This document shows, one piece after another, positions 7,021 through 15,826 of a stretch of 33,185 nucleotides of DNA (its first letter is position 1; every line of letters begins with the position of its first letter). Source of the stretch: Acidobacteriaceae bacterium (GTDB taxonomy: Bacteria; Acidobacteriota; Terriglobia; Terriglobales; Acidobacteriaceae); contig PLFY01000140.1 in assembly GCA_003138365.1 (NCBI GenBank), forward strand, positions 1 through 33,185, in the 5' to 3' direction. The notes beneath the pieces are model-generated. The model did no database searches. It was not told the origin of the DNA and saw only the letters and a program-made list of their open reading frames with translations. Position numbers and translations under genes: made by a program.

Positions 7021-7803
7021 ATGGCCACAGCCTATGACATAGCGATGGAGCAAGCGGAAATTAAGCAAGACGGCGGCGCGCCCGTTGTCGCCGTCGAGAA
7101 TCTGCAGAAGGCCTTCGAAACTCAAAAGGTTCTGAATGGAATGAGTTTGAGTGTAAGCCGCGGCGAAACACTGGCCGTGCTCGGACGAAGTGGAACAGGC
7201 AAAAGCGTATTGCTGAGGCTCATCATCGGCCTCGATCAGCCTGACTCGGGTTCGATTCGCATCAATGGCCAGGAGATAGTCGGGCTGGCTCTTGATGGGA
7301 TGGGCGAAATCAGAAAGAAGATGGGCTTCTTGTTTCAGCAAGCGGCACTCTACGATTCGCTCACCATCGCTCAAAATGTAGCGTTCCCACTCGAACGACA
7401 CCGGGGAGAAATGTCGAGGTCCGAACGAGGAGACCGTGTGGAGCAGTTGCTGGCAGAGGTTGGAATGGAAGGCGACCTCGATAAGATGCCCTCCGATATT
7501 TCCGGTGGTATGAAGAAGCGTGTTGGTCTGGCACGAGCGCTTGCATTGGAGCCGGAGATCCTGCTTCTTGACGAGCCCACGGCCGGCCTTGATCCGATCA
7601 GCTCCGGGGAAATCGATGACTTGATTCTCAAGCTGCAGCGTGAACGGCAGATGGCGTCTATCGTCGTCACTCACGATCTGCACAGCGCCAGGACGATCGC
7701 GAACCGGCTGGCCCTTCTGGATCAAGGAAACGTGGTAATCGCAGGCAGTTTTGAAGACCTTGAGCGGAGCGAGATCAAGTTTGTGAAGGAATTTTTGAAG
7801 TAG
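7021..7803 (+). CDS. mlaF: MlaF-type ABC transporter ATP-binding protein
   Basis: The ATPase of the phospholipid transporter. Walker A is GRSGTGKS (about residues 55-62), a Q-loop sits in GFLFQQAALYDSLT, the ABC signature is SGGMKKRVGLARAL (about 161-174), Walker B with LLLDEPTAGLDP is near 181, and the switch His is in VTHD. The Asp/Ser pattern after Walker A and the KKR signature are typical of MlaF-like proteins. The ATG at 7021 has AGGTGA eight bases upstream and is preferred over GTG at 7009. The stop is 14 bases before the MCE gene, and mlaE lies immediately upstream. No MlaB-like STAS protein or MlaC is seen nearby. Confidence 0.94.
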   Translation: MATAYDIAMEQAEIKQDGGAPVVAVENLQKAFETQKVLNGMSLSVSRGETLAVLGRSGTGKSVLLRLIIGLDQPDSGSIRINGQEIVGLALDGMGEIRKKMGFLFQQAALYDSLTIAQNVAFPLERHRGEMSRSERGDRVEQLLAEVGMEGDLDKMPSDISGGMKKRVGLARALALEPEILLLDEPTAGLDPISSGEIDDLILKLQRERQMASIVVTHDLHSARTIANRLALLDQGNVVIAGSFEDLERSEIKFVKEFLK

Positions 7804-7817
7804 TCGTAGGAGGGTAT

Positions 7818-9008
7818 ATGACAAGAGTGGCACGGCTAGGAGCATTCATTTTTGTGACACTGGCAGTTCTTGCCGCTGGAGTCTTCATCGTAGGGAGCAA
7901 GCAGTACCTATTCAGCTCTACCTACCAGGTGAAAGCGCAATTCGATAATGTGGCAGGCTTGGCTGCCGGGGCCAACGTGCAGGTCGGCGGAGTGATCAGC
8001 GGAACTGTGCATAGCATCGCATTGCCTGACAAGCCCGGCGACAAGATAACCGTGCTTGTTGACCTCGATAAGTCAACGCACGCCATCGTCAAGGAAGACT
8101 CTGTGGCCACGATTGAAACCGAGGGATTGCTTGGCAATCAGTACCTGGCGATTTCTTTCGGAACGAACGGCCAGCCCGACGTAAAGAATGGCGAGACGAT
8201 CCAGAGTCAGCCGCCGATCGTGATGGGAGACCTGATCAAGAAAGCAAGTGTCATTCTGGATAGCAGTCAACAGACCATGCAGAACGCGAACCTTGCATCG
8301 GAGCATATCGCCTCAGTAACTGCCAAGATCGACTCCGGCCAGGGAACCGTGGGCGCACTGGTCAACGACAAACAGCTTTATAACAACGTGCAACAGACAA
8401 CGACTACACTGCAGGCCACGATGGTCCAGGCGCAGGCTGGCGTGACCGACTTTCAGGAGAATATGGAGGCCCTCAAGCACAACTTCATCTTGAGCGGGTA
8501 CTTCAAAAAGCGTGGGTATGAAGATTCGGGGGATCTGACAGCAAATAGAATTGGAGGGCTTCCGCAGGGGGCCCCATTGAAGGCATTTACCTTTACAGCC
8601 AAACAGCTCTTCGATACCCGCGATTCGGCCAAGCTGAAGAACGAGAAGTCTCTCGATGCAGGCGGCGCGTACCTTGCAGGCAACAAGTTTGGATTTGCGG
8701 TGGTCGTGGTCTCCACAGGCATGGAAGGCGATGACCAGAAGGACCTGGTACTCACCCAGGCCAGGGCAATGGTTGTGCGCGAGTACCTGGTCAACAACTT
8801 TGGATTTGACGACAGCCAGCTTAAGACCCTTGGGATGGGCAAGCAGACAGGCGCGAACCTTGACGCAGATTGGGGTTCGATCCAGATTCTCATCTTCCCG
8901 GCAGGAACCGCGATGCCGCCTGACCAACCTGCGCCGCCAAAGAACTCATCGATTACCGATGCGGCGCAGCCGGCACAGGTTACCACAGCGGGAACTCAAA
9001 AACCGTAA
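7818..9008 (+). CDS. MCE/MlaD-like protein with OmpA-like C-terminal domain
   Basis: A periplasmic substrate-binding component of the transporter, anchored by one N-terminal helix (about residues 8-27). The MCE domain spans about 38-120 (FDNVAGLAAGANVQVGGV, VATIETEGLLGNQYLAIS). A helical region rich in Gln/Thr follows (about 145-220; QTMQNANLASEHIASVTAKI). Residues 240-360 are unusual for MlaD: TFTAKQLFDTRDSAKL, TQARAMVVREYLVNNFGFDD, LKTLGMGKQTG and IQILIFP follow the order of an OmpA/Pal peptidoglycan-binding fold, though the canonical ligand residues are only partly kept. The tail is Pro/Ala-rich. At 396 residues it is about twice the size of E. coli MlaD. A strong AGGAGG lies before the ATG. 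The protein could fix the lipid-transport channel to peptidoglycan. Confidence 0.9.
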   Translation: MTRVARLGAFIFVTLAVLAAGVFIVGSKQYLFSSTYQVKAQFDNVAGLAAGANVQVGGVISGTVHSIALPDKPGDKITVLVDLDKSTHAIVKEDSVATIETEGLLGNQYLAISFGTNGQPDVKNGETIQSQPPIVMGDLIKKASVILDSSQQTMQNANLASEHIASVTAKIDSGQGTVGALVNDKQLYNNVQQTTTTLQATMVQAQAGVTDFQENMEALKHNFILSGYFKKRGYEDSGDLTANRIGGLPQGAPLKAFTFTAKQLFDTRDSAKLKNEKSLDAGGAYLAGNKFGFAVVVVSTGMEGDDQKDLVLTQARAMVVREYLVNNFGFDDSQLKTLGMGKQTGANLDADWGSIQILIFPAGTAMPPDQPAPPKNSSITDAAQPAQVTTAGTQKP

Positions 9009-9086
9009 TGCAAGCCGGGCAGGAAGCAATGAGCGCCAGCAGTTGGCCGCCAGGCGCTTCGCGCGCTCTGCAATAATGGAGAAGAA

Positions 9087-9302
9087 ATGACGGGAAACAA
9101 ACACAACTGGGAAGGGAAAACGAGTGACGGCGGTGAACCGGATCCCGGCCCCTACTGGAAGCGAATGCATCGAGATTGGCGCTTCTGGTTGGGCGCGTTA
9201 TTCATGTCTGCGGCTCTCGCAATCTACGTGCTGAGCGGGGACTTGGCGTGGGTTCCACGCAGCCAGCCGCAGCAGGCGCCCATGCAGACGACAGGCAAGT
9301 AG
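9087..9302 (+). CDS. Small single-pass membrane protein
   Basis: A 71-residue protein with an N-terminal polar part (EPDPGPYWKRMHRDWRFW), one hydrophobic helix (about residues 34-51, LGALFMSAALAIYVLSG) and a short Pro/Gln-rich tail. GGAG stands eight bases before the ATG. It follows the MCE gene by 78 bases on the same strand and may be part of that operon. The motif PGPYWKR-HRDWRFW with LSGDLAW looks conserved from memory of related genomes, but no function is known. It is probably an inner-membrane accessory protein. Confidence 0.65.
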   Translation: MTGNKHNWEGKTSDGGEPDPGPYWKRMHRDWRFWLGALFMSAALAIYVLSGDLAWVPRSQPQQAPMQTTGK

Positions 9303-9483
9303 CAATCGCATCGTGCCGTTCCAGCATATAACCATAGCAATCGCTTTGCCGGGCTGAGACAGGCAGCGCGATCGCTGTATCCGCCCGAACGGCCTGGTGG
9401 ATCATCGAAGAGTGGGAAGGCGCCATCGTCCTCCATTGAGGATGGCCGAAAAAGCGATGGCTCTCAAGAGAAGGGAAAGACAG

Positions 9484-9606
9484 ATGGAACTGGGCATGAT
9501 TTGCAGGAGTTTGCGCGACGAATTCGCCGGCAAGCTATGGTGCGCACTTCGATTCCAGTTCGGTGGCCATGAGGGAAATGCCGACGCCCTGAAAGGAGGC
9601 GCCTGA
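9484..9606 (+). pseudogene. gnd: Internal-deletion remnant of gnd (6-phosphogluconate dehydrogenase)
   Basis: A 40-residue frame begins MELGMI, which matches the first residues of 6-phosphogluconate dehydrogenase (family start MxLGMIGLGRMG). It then jumps directly into what reads as the extreme C-terminus of the same family: [23 protein letters not shown] (split here as RSLRDEFAG and [14 protein letters not shown]), compared with the usual F-x-K-L-x-A-R-x-x-FGGH ending. About 270 intervening residues, including the NAD(P)-binding fold and catalytic Lys/Asn, are absent. The frame is kept open across the junction near 9501, and the TGA overlaps the ATG of zwf (TGATG), as expected for an ancestral gnd-zwf operon. 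The 180 bases before it (9303-9483) hold nothing I recognise. An assembly collapse is an alternative explanation. Confidence 0.6.
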
Positions 9607-11006
9607 TGGCCACCCTTGATTCAGACGCGCTGGTGATCTTTGGCGTGACGGGCGATCTGGCCCACAAGATGATCTTCCCGGCACTCTATGCGATGGTGAA
9701 ACGCGGCGTCCTCAAGGTTCCGGTGATCGGCGTTGCGTTTCCAAAGTGGAGTCTGGCGCGTCTGCGCAAACGTGCAACGGACAGCATCGAGCGATCGGGC
9801 GGAGTCGATAACAAACGCGCGCTTGAACAACTGCTGTCTCAGCTCAAGTATGTGAGCGGGGATTATAAAGACAGCAATACATTCACCGCGATCAAAGAGG
9901 CGCTAGGGAAGGCGCGGCGTCCAGCGCACTATTTGGCCATTCCGCCTTCGCTCTTCGAGACGGTTATCAAAGGACTCGGCGCCGCCAACCTGGCGGAAAA
10001 TGCGCGCGTGATTGTCGAAAAGCCGTTCGGACGCGACCTGGCCTCAGCGCGCAAGCTCAACCAGGTTGCACATGCGATGTTTCCAGAAGACTCAATTTTC
10101 CGCATCGATCACTTCCTGGGGAAGGAAGCGATCATGAATATCCTCTATTTCCGCTTCGCCAATACGTTTCTGGAGCCGATCTGGAACCGCAACTACGTGG
10201 CCAGCGTCCAGATCACTCTGTCGGAGAATTTCGGCGTGGGAGCGCGCGGCGCGTTTTACGAAACAGCAGGCTGCCTGCGCGATGTGATCGAGAACCACCT
10301 CTTCCAGATCGTGGCGCTGCTGGCCATGGAGCCACCCGCGGGCAGGGACTTCGGAGCCGTGCACAATGAGAAAGCCAAGGTCTTCAAAGCCATGCGCCCT
10401 TTGAAGCCCGGCGATCTGGTGCGTGGTCAATACGCCGGCTATCGGAAGGAGCCAGACGTGGCCAGACGCTCCGACGTGGAGACCTTCTGCGCTCTGCGGC
10501 TCTTCATCGATTCATGGCGCTGGGATGGGGTGCCGTGGTTTCTGCGCTCCGGAAAATATCTGCCAGACACCGCGACCGAGATCCTGGTGGAGCTGAAGCC
10601 GCCTCCGCAGAAGCTTTTTGCCGACGCAGTGCATACGACTGGCCGGTCGAATTACCTGCGCTTCCGGCTCTCTCCGGCTTCGGCCGTCGCCCTCGCCGCT
10701 CGCGTCAAGCTTGCGGGACAGGAGTTCGTTGGAGAGCAGCGAGAGCTTTACCTGTCAGAAGGACAGCCGGGAGAAGAAACGCCTTACGAGCGGCTCCTGG
10801 GCGATGCCATGCATGGCGATGGGGCGCTCTTCACACGCGAGGACGCGGTTGAAGCCGCATGGGCGGTTGTCGATCGGGTCCTCAAGACCCATCACCCGGT
10901 CCGCCCATATCAACGCGGCACCTGGGGGCCGAAAGCGGCAGATGCGATCATAGCCGCTGCCGGTGGTTGGCATAACCCAAGCCCGGAGACCGCAACGGTG
11001 CGATGA
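9606..11006 (+). CDS. zwf: Glucose-6-phosphate 1-dehydrogenase
   Basis: Oxidises glucose-6-phosphate to 6-phosphogluconolactone with NAD(P)+, the entry step of the oxidative pentose phosphate and Entner-Doudoroff routes. The N-terminal Rossmann motif is GVTGDLAHK (residues 13-21), a variant of the usual GASGDLAK. The substrate-binding and catalytic motif is RIDHFLGKE (about 166-174), following [10 protein letters not shown]. The C-terminal half has [38 protein letters not shown] and the closing [12 protein letters not shown]. At 466 residues it is near the family norm (about 480-510). The start codon overlaps the stop of the gnd remnant, with AAAGGAGG just upstream, so its own ribosome site lies inside the remnant. 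The partner gnd of this locus appears lost, so the product would need another 6-phosphogluconate sink. Confidence 0.95.
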   Translation: MATLDSDALVIFGVTGDLAHKMIFPALYAMVKRGVLKVPVIGVAFPKWSLARLRKRATDSIERSGGVDNKRALEQLLSQLKYVSGDYKDSNTFTAIKEALGKARRPAHYLAIPPSLFETVIKGLGAANLAENARVIVEKPFGRDLASARKLNQVAHAMFPEDSIFRIDHFLGKEAIMNILYFRFANTFLEPIWNRNYVASVQITLSENFGVGARGAFYETAGCLRDVIENHLFQIVALLAMEPPAGRDFGAVHNEKAKVFKAMRPLKPGDLVRGQYAGYRKEPDVARRSDVETFCALRLFIDSWRWDGVPWFLRSGKYLPDTATEILVELKPPPQKLFADAVHTTGRSNYLRFRLSPASAVALAARVKLAGQEFVGEQRELYLSEGQPGEETPYERLLGDAMHGDGALFTREDAVEAAWAVVDRVLKTHHPVRPYQRGTWGPKAADAIIAAAGGWHNPSPETATVR

Positions 11007-11386
11007 ACCTTTGGCAACCGTGCTCTTGCCCGCACCCATCAACGCCGCCCGCGCCAACCCAACGCTTTCAGGTGAGCACTGTAGCTCAGAAATTCCTGCA
11101 TTGCTTTGGAAGAATAAGCGTGAAGAAGAGTGAGGTTTCTCCTCTTCCTGATGACTCCACACTCAGTGAGCCCATCTGACATGCGTACCTCTCAGCCGTC
11201 GGAGTTGTGCAAGGAAAAAACAAGGGCCTCCTCTCTTTCGCGGGTCTGCGCTCCCTATGCGCCTAAGCAATTCGCCAAGTGAAATCAGGCAAGAAGGACG
11301 CAAGAAATTCAATACGAACCCCTCAAACTGCTCGAGGATGTCCTGAGTGTCGATCGGTTCCGAGACAATGATTGGAGAACATCAAA
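11007..11386. other. Intergenic region after zwf with a small hairpin
   Basis: About 380 bases without a convincing gene. A 9-bp stem with one bulged T and a GTTT loop (11125-11147) may mark the end of the zwf transcript, but no T-run follows. On the minus strand near 10990-11060 a P-loop-like GAGKST appears by chance or as a relic. The promoter of the next two genes should lie in the right half; I cannot point to it. Confidence 0.4.
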
Positions 11387-11578
11387 ATGTCACTTGTCAC
11401 TCTCGTTATCACACTGGCCGTCATCGGTGTGTTGTTATGGCTGGTAAATCGCTTCATTCCCATGCAGGGTCAGATCAAGGGAATCCTGAATGCCGTTGTA
11501 GTGATTGCGGTAGTTATTTGGCTCCTGAAGGTATTCGGGCTCATGGACTACATTACCCAGTTCCACGTCGGCCATTGA
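11387..11578 (+). CDS. Thivi_2564-type small membrane protein
   Basis: A 63-residue protein with two hydrophobic helices: LVTLVITLAVIGVLLWLV (residues 3-20) and ILNAVVVIAVVIWLLKVFG (about 33-51). They are linked by NRFIPMQGQIKG. This pattern (two helices, IPM-x-G-x-IKxILN linker, WLL-x-x-FG end) is that of the Thivi_2564 family, whose role is unknown. The frame opens at TTG 11372, but the ATG at 11387 has GGAG nine bases upstream and starts right at the first helix. It precedes an OmpA-family envelope gene on the same strand, 91 bases away. Confidence 0.8.
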   Translation: MSLVTLVITLAVIGVLLWLVNRFIPMQGQIKGILNAVVVIAVVIWLLKVFGLMDYITQFHVGH

Positions 11579-11669
11579 CAACGAAAGCTCGCGAAGCAGC
11601 AACACTCGCAACCGTCAACGCAAGGCAAGAACAATGCAACATGGCAGAGTACCGCCCGCAGGAGATCTC

Positions 11670-13253
11670 ATGAAGCGCATGCTTTTGTTAGCAATCGGAA
11701 GTGCCCTCAGTTTGAGCGCGTTCGCTCAAACCACCTCGCAAACGACGACGGTTGTCAAAACCTCAACTTCTACGTCCACATTTCGTGTGATCGAGACCAG
11801 CCGCACAGTCCAGGCGATCAACTATCGGCATCGCAGCGGAGCCGCGGATGTGGATCTTGTCGGCACGGCGCTGTTGCCTTCAGCCGACGGCAAAGCCAAG
11901 GTGCGCAGCAAGCGCGGCACCATGGAAGTCGAAGCGGATTTCGGAAACCTGCAGAATCCCACTACCTTCGGCAGCGAATACCTCACCTACGTCCTGTGGG
12001 CGATTTCACCCGAGGGCCGCGCAGTGAACCTTGGAGAAGTGTTGGTGGGCGGAAACGATCGAAGCAAGCTGACCGCGACCACCGACCTGCAGGCATTCGC
12101 TTTGATCGTCACGGCGGAGCCCTACTATGCTGTCCGGCAGCCCAGCGATGTCGTCGTGCTCGAGAACGTCGTTCGCGAAGACACCAAGGGGACCAGCGAG
12201 CCAGTGAACGCGAAGGTTGAGCTGATGGAGCGCGGGGGCTACCTTCCCACCGGCTACAAGTTCGACCCCATTGTCCTGAACGCAAATCTTCCTTTGGAAT
12301 TCTACGAAGCGCGGAATGCGCTGCGTATCGCTCAATCGGAAGGAGCGGAGACATATGCGGGCGACAGCTACCAGCACGCAGTCCGGTTGATGAAGAGCGC
12401 CGACGATTATGCCATCAGCAAGCATGTGGAAAGAAAGCCGCTGATTGCAGCTGCCCGAGAGGCGGTCCAGACTGCGGAAGACGCGCGCGAGATCGCCGTG
12501 AAGAAGATGGATGAGGCACGCCGTGCGGACGAACGTCAGGCTTCCAGCGACGCACAGGCAAGATCGCAAGCTCAAGCCGACGAAGCCACGCGCATGAAGT
12601 TGCAGGCTCAGTCCGACGCGGCAAAGGCGCAGATCGACGCAGCAAAGGCCCAGGCGGATATGGTCAACAACCAGACAGCATCCTCAGCGGCAGTCTCGGC
12701 CGCCCAGTCCGACGCGGCAAAGGCACAGGCCGAAGCGGAACAGTCTCGCCTGGTGGCGGAGCAAGCAAAGCAGCGTGAGCAGCAGGCGAATAGCGACAAA
12801 GTGGCAATGCGTGCCCAGTTGTCAGTGCAGTTAAACAAGATCCTTGAGACGCGCGACAGCGCACGGGGACTCATCGTCAGCATGTCCGATGTGCTGTTCG
12901 ATACGGGGAAATACTCGTTGAAGCCGGGTGCGCGCGAGAAGCTGGCGAAGGTTGCTGGAATCCTGCTCGCCTATCCAGGGCTGAACATTGAAGTGGGCGG
13001 GTACACGGACAACGTGGGCGGCGATGCGCTGAATCAAAAGCTGTCTGAGAACCGCGCAGACTCCGTCCGTAGTTACCTCATTGAACAGGGCGTCGTGACA
13101 GACTCGGTGAGCGCAAAGGGCTTCGGTAACTCCTTGCCGGTAGCCTCGAACGACAACGCCAGCGGGCGCCAGGAAAACCGGCGTGTGGAACTTGTGGTAT
13201 CGGGCGACGCAATTGGCAGCCCAGTGAATGTAACAACAGGCAGTTTGCGCTAA
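11670..13253 (+). CDS. OmpA-family envelope protein with coiled-coil stalk
   Basis: A 527-residue exported protein. The ATG at 11670 has AGGAGAT seven bases upstream and opens a clear signal peptide (MKRMLLLAIGSALSLSAFAQ); the longer frame from 11634 is not needed. Residues about 45-190 look beta-rich (GAADVDLVGTALLPSADGKA, EYLTYVLWAISPEGRAVNLG). Residues 230-400 form a long Ala/Gln/Glu-rich coiled coil with SDAAKAQ and IDAAKAQ repeats. The C-terminus (about 405-515) is a canonical OmpA/Pal domain: VLFDTGKYSLKPGAREKL, GGYTDNVGGDALNQKLSENRA, and NDNASGRQENRRVELVV. It holds the Asp and Arg that bind diaminopimelate of peptidoglycan. It probably links the outer membrane or a periplasmic stalk to the cell wall. 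Confidence 0.92.
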   Translation: MKRMLLLAIGSALSLSAFAQTTSQTTTVVKTSTSTSTFRVIETSRTVQAINYRHRSGAADVDLVGTALLPSADGKAKVRSKRGTMEVEADFGNLQNPTTFGSEYLTYVLWAISPEGRAVNLGEVLVGGNDRSKLTATTDLQAFALIVTAEPYYAVRQPSDVVVLENVVREDTKGTSEPVNAKVELMERGGYLPTGYKFDPIVLNANLPLEFYEARNALRIAQSEGAETYAGDSYQHAVRLMKSADDYAISKHVERKPLIAAAREAVQTAEDAREIAVKKMDEARRADERQASSDAQARSQAQADEATRMKLQAQSDAAKAQIDAAKAQADMVNNQTASSAAVSAAQSDAAKAQAEAEQSRLVAEQAKQREQQANSDKVAMRAQLSVQLNKILETRDSARGLIVSMSDVLFDTGKYSLKPGAREKLAKVAGILLAYPGLNIEVGGYTDNVGGDALNQKLSENRADSVRSYLIEQGVVTDSVSAKGFGNSLPVASNDNASGRQENRRVELVVSGDAIGSPVNVTTGSLR

Positions 13254-13266
13254 CGCAGTCGAGCAG

Positions 13267-13296
13267 GCACGGCGATCTCGAATGAGACCGCCGTGC
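13267..13296 (+). terminator. Hairpin after the OmpA-family gene
   Basis: GCACGGCG (13267-13274) pairs with CGCCGTGC (13289-13296), enclosing a TCTC/GAGA inner stem with a GAAT loop and one A-C mismatch. The hairpin begins 13 bases after the stop codon. It is stable but lacks a following T-run, so intrinsic termination is likely but unproven. Confidence 0.5.
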
Positions 13297-13346
13297 TGCT
13301 GCACACTTGAACCAGGCAGTACTACGACCGCGTGAATCTCGAATCT

Positions 13347-13377
13347 CCAGGTCTCAAAATCGAGACCTGGGGCACCC
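13347..13377 (-). repeat. Dispersed GGGTGCCCCA hairpin repeat, copy 3 (inverted)
   Basis: Read on the minus strand, GGGTGCC is followed by a perfect 9-bp stem (CCAGGTCTC with GAGACCTGG) and a 6-base loop. The stem is almost the same as copy 1, but the orientation is opposite. It lies between the OmpA-family gene and the glycosyltransferase gene. Confidence 0.7.
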
Positions 13378-13444
13378 AAACCTCCATCATCGGCATTCCA
13401 CAATCACACGGTCAGGGTACTAGATACATGGGAAGGCAGGCAGT

Positions 13445-15826
13445 ATGGCTCTCACTGAGACAAATCATCGTGCAGATCTTCCCGGCAGATTTCTATCGGA
13501 GTCTTCTTTGCCGGCTGCGCCAAAAAGTTGCAGCCTGCCATTGCCCACGCGCATTGCATTTGTCGGAAACTATCTTCCGCGCCAGTGCGGCATTGCCACT
13601 TTTACGACGGACCTGTGCACCGCACTCGCAGCCGAATACGGCGGCGGCCGGCTGTTTGCCATTCCCGTCAACGATCCGGAGTCACACTATGAATATCCAG
13701 AGCAAGTGCGCCTGGAACTGGAGCAAGAGGATCTGACCTCTTACGAGCGGGCCGCGGAATTCCTCAATTTCAACGGCAACGATCTGGTCTGTCTGCAGCA
13801 TGAATATGGCATCTATGGCGGGATTGCGGGCCGGCACATCCTGGCCTTGCTGCGCAAATTGAAGATGCCGGTTGTGACAACGTTGCACACCGTTCTGCGG
13901 GACCCAGATGAAAATCAGCGCATTGTGCTCGAAGAGATTGCGAGGCTTTCCGATCGCCTTGTTGTGATGAGCGAACAGGCGGCGAAGTTTCTCCGCGAGG
14001 TGTATGCGGTTCCGAGCGAAAAGATCGACATCATTCCGCATGGCGTGCCCGATTTTCAATTCATGGACCCCAACTATTTCAAAGACCGGTTCGGCACGGA
14101 AGGGAAGTCCGTGCTGCTGACCTTCGGTTTGCTGTCACCGAACAAGGGGATTGAGAACGTCATTCGGGCACTGCCCGCGATTCTGGCAAGGCATCCGAAT
14201 GTGGTTTATATCGTGTCTGGAGTGACGCATCCGCATATCCGCAGGCGCGAGGGCGAGCGCTACCGCGAACAGTTGCTGGCTCTGGCAGAGCAACTTGGGG
14301 TTTCATCGAACTTGATCCTCGTCAATCGTTTTGTGAGCGCAGAAGAATTGGTTGAGCACGTTGGCGCCGCGGATATTTACATCACGCCTTATCGGCAGGA
14401 GGCGCAGATCGTCTCCGGTACGCTGGCAATCGCGCTTGGAGCGGGAAAGGCAATCATCTCCACGCCGTACTGGCATGCGAAAGAGTTGCTCGCGGACAAC
14501 AGAGGCGTGCTTGTACCGTTTGAAAATCCCGATGCCATTGGTGAAGCGGTGCTTCGACTGCTGGACAACGATGGGGAACGGCACGCGATGCGGAAGCGCG
14601 CCTATCTCCATTCACGCGAAACAATTTGGCCAAAGACGGCGCGGAAGTATATGGCGAGTTTCCAGCGTGCCCGTTTTGAGCGGACCTTGCAGCCGAGGGC
14701 TGCCCAGAAGGATGATGGGCCAGCGAACGCCCCCGATAGCCTGCCGGTGTTGAATACCGCTCATTTGCTGACCTTGACCGACGACACAGGTATTCTGCAG
14801 CATGCAATCTTCTCCGTGCCCAATGCAAGCGAAGGTTATACGACGGATGACAACGCGCGGGCGCTCATCGTGTCGGTTCTTCTGGATGAAGACCCGGCGC
14901 GAGAGTGCATGCAGGAGACCTCACAACTTTCAGGCCGCTATCTGGCCTTTTTGTGGCTTGCTTTCAACACCGATACGGGGAGGTTCAGGAACTTTCTCGG
15001 CTATGACCGTAGATGGCTGGAAGAGTTTGGGTCGGACGATAGTCATGGCCGTGCCTTATGGTCCCTGGGGAAAGTGCTCGGCCATTCGCGGGATGCAGGA
15101 TTGAGAGGAGCAGCGGGGAGACTCTTCGAAGCTGCCGTCCCTGCGACGCTCACGTTCACCAGTCCGCGTGCCTGGGCATTCAGCATTTTGGGCATGCAAG
15201 CCTATCTGGACTGGTTTCCGGGCGACAGGGCCGTCCAGGGCGCTCGCAACACGCTTGCGAATCGGCTCCTCGATATCTATCAGCGCAGCCACTCCGCGAC
15301 ATGGCGATGGTTTGAGAAGAGCCTATCCTACTCGAATGCGAGGCTCTCCCAGGCGCTTATCCTTGCGGGATGGCGGAGCGGCAATCAGAGTATGATCGAA
15401 GCTGGAATGGAATCTCTCAAGTGGCTTGTTGCCGAGCAGCACCGCGACGATGCAGAGGTTTTCGTCCCGATCGGATCGAACGGCTTCTTTATCGAAGGAA
15501 GTGAAAAGGCGCGCTTCGATCAGCAGCCTGTTGAGGCCTGCGCAACGGTTTCCGCTTGCCTTGAGGTGTACAGGCTGACTGAAGAAGGCTACTGGTTTGA
15601 AGAAGCCCAGCGTGTGTTCCGCTGGTTTCTCGGTAAGAACGACTTGCATGTGCCGCTTTACGACGCTACAACCGGCGGCTGCAGAGACGGCCTTCATCCT
15701 GACCGCATCAATGAAAATCAGGGAGCGGAATCGACGCTTTCGTTCCTGATGGCATTGCTCGAAATGCAGGAGGCCACAGTGACAAACGCACAAGAACGGC
15801 ACCTTGAAATGAGCACCTCTTCTTGA
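13445..15826 (+). CDS. GT4-family glycosyltransferase with C-terminal helical domain
   Basis: A 793-residue two-domain protein. Residues about 35-410 are a GT-B, GT4-type glycosyltransferase: IAFVGNYLPRQCGIATFTTD opens the acceptor half, then HEYGIYGG, TLHTVLRDP, DIIPHGVPD, LLTFGLLSPNKGIENVIRAL and ADIYITPYRQEAQIVSGTLA in the nucleotide-sugar half. The usual E-x7-E motif is altered, with Leu where the second Glu would be (E-AQIVSGT-L). Residues about 430-780 form a helical domain (ASEGYTTDDNARALIV, GRALWSLGKVLGHS, FEKSLSYSNARLSQALI, DGLHPDRINENQGAESTLSF) that resembles alpha/alpha-barrel carbohydrate-active domains. The stop overlaps the start of a GH130 gene, so the two act together, perhaps on a mannose-containing glycan. 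The donor is unknown. Confidence 0.87.
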   Translation: MALTETNHRADLPGRFLSESSLPAAPKSCSLPLPTRIAFVGNYLPRQCGIATFTTDLCTALAAEYGGGRLFAIPVNDPESHYEYPEQVRLELEQEDLTSYERAAEFLNFNGNDLVCLQHEYGIYGGIAGRHILALLRKLKMPVVTTLHTVLRDPDENQRIVLEEIARLSDRLVVMSEQAAKFLREVYAVPSEKIDIIPHGVPDFQFMDPNYFKDRFGTEGKSVLLTFGLLSPNKGIENVIRALPAILARHPNVVYIVSGVTHPHIRRREGERYREQLLALAEQLGVSSNLILVNRFVSAEELVEHVGAADIYITPYRQEAQIVSGTLAIALGAGKAIISTPYWHAKELLADNRGVLVPFENPDAIGEAVLRLLDNDGERHAMRKRAYLHSRETIWPKTARKYMASFQRARFERTLQPRAAQKDDGPANAPDSLPVLNTAHLLTLTDDTGILQHAIFSVPNASEGYTTDDNARALIVSVLLDEDPARECMQETSQLSGRYLAFLWLAFNTDTGRFRNFLGYDRRWLEEFGSDDSHGRALWSLGKVLGHSRDAGLRGAAGRLFEAAVPATLTFTSPRAWAFSILGMQAYLDWFPGDRAVQGARNTLANRLLDIYQRSHSATWRWFEKSLSYSNARLSQALILAGWRSGNQSMIEAGMESLKWLVAEQHRDDAEVFVPIGSNGFFIEGSEKARFDQQPVEACATVSACLEVYRLTEEGYWFEEAQRVFRWFLGKNDLHVPLYDATTGGCRDGLHPDRINENQGAESTLSFLMALLEMQEATVTNAQERHLEMSTSS

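Noticed and set aside
6457..7845. Minus-strand open frame of 462 codons
   Set aside because: It is antisense to mlaE and mlaF, which carry clear family motifs; the frame has no recognisable motif or ribosome site.
10990..11060. P-loop-like GAGKST on the minus strand after zwf
   Set aside because: Only a handful of residues match a kinase motif and nothing else of a kinase is present in that frame; chance is sufficient.
11125..11147. Intrinsic terminator after zwf
   Set aside because: The hairpin is short with a bulge, lies over 100 bases after the stop and lacks a T-run; mentioned only in the gap description.
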